Positions 24,930 through 26,420 of a DNA stretch of 26,420 bases are shown piece after piece. This stretch comes from an uncultured Pseudomonadota bacterium. Lineage in GTDB: Bacteria; Pseudomonadota; Gammaproteobacteria; Steroidobacterales; Steroidobacteraceae. How positions within the stretch are numbered: position 1 is the first letter of the stretch; every line of letters begins with the position of its first letter. The notes under the pieces were generated by a model. That model ran no database searches and was not told the DNA's origin. It saw only the letters and a list, made by a program, of their open reading frames with translations. The position numbers and the translations under genes are program-made. Location of the stretch: contig CAMLGF010000051.1 in NCBI GenBank assembly GCA_946479515.1, positions 1 through 26,420 on the forward strand, written 5' to 3'.

Positions 24930-26420
<1,491 letters not shown>

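Overview
The window is a dense, high-G+C (roughly two thirds G+C by eye) chromosomal housekeeping region of a gammaproteobacterium. ZipA, the orders smc-zipA-ligA, dksA-gluQ and infB-rbfA-truB-rpsO-pnp, and a gyrA/ubiG/HAD-phosphatase/YciK block of the Pseudomonas kind all point there. A PhaR regulator, a lysine-rich N-terminal tail on DksA and SMC-ScpAB instead of MukBEF favour a deep-branching lineage of the Xanthomonadales/Nevskiales/Steroidobacterales kind. The exact placement is inference. No phage, plasmid, IS, CRISPR or tRNA/rRNA gene was seen, and no gap between genes exceeds about 150 bases.

Layout. (1) 1-414, minus: 5' part of gyrA, divergent from (2) 519-4058, plus: ubiG, a HAD phosphatase (probably mupP), rmuC and a YciK-type SDR, with GTGA start/stop overlaps. 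(3) 8754-4074, minus: yciO, then a 97-bp inverted-repeat element, then trpS-scpA-scpB-rluB-like. (4) 8869-10702, plus: yciB-bolA-ppiC. (5) 17255-10736, minus: smc-zipA-ligA. (6) 17396-20998, plus: queF, dksA, gluQ, phaR and a zinc-ribbon protein. (7) 26420-21104, minus: infB (5' end outside the window), rbfA, truB, rpsO and pnp, with intrinsic terminators after rpsO and after pnp.

Functionally the genes cover chromosome topology and segregation (GyrA, SMC, ScpA, ScpB), DNA joining and rearrangement control (LigA, RmuC), division and envelope (ZipA, YciB, PpiC lipoprotein, muropeptide recycling), ubiquinone synthesis, tRNA and rRNA maturation and modification (TrpRS, GluQ, QueF, TruB, RbfA), translation initiation (IF2, S15), RNA decay (PNPase) and the ppGpp-linked regulator DksA.

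I see no multi-gene novel system. The unusual points are in the details: an RluB-like protein beside scpB that has lost its catalytic Asp motif; a DksA with only one of four zinc cysteines and a long basic tail; a TrpRS with a four-cysteine pattern like that of the iron-sulfur TrpRS; Asn at GyrA position 83; a REP/MITE-like element between yciO and trpS; a tandem dyad directly upstream of smc; and a recurring promoter form (a -10 box followed by a CG-rich discriminator), which at ubiG and trpS lies exactly 11 nt before the start codon and suggests leaderless mRNAs.
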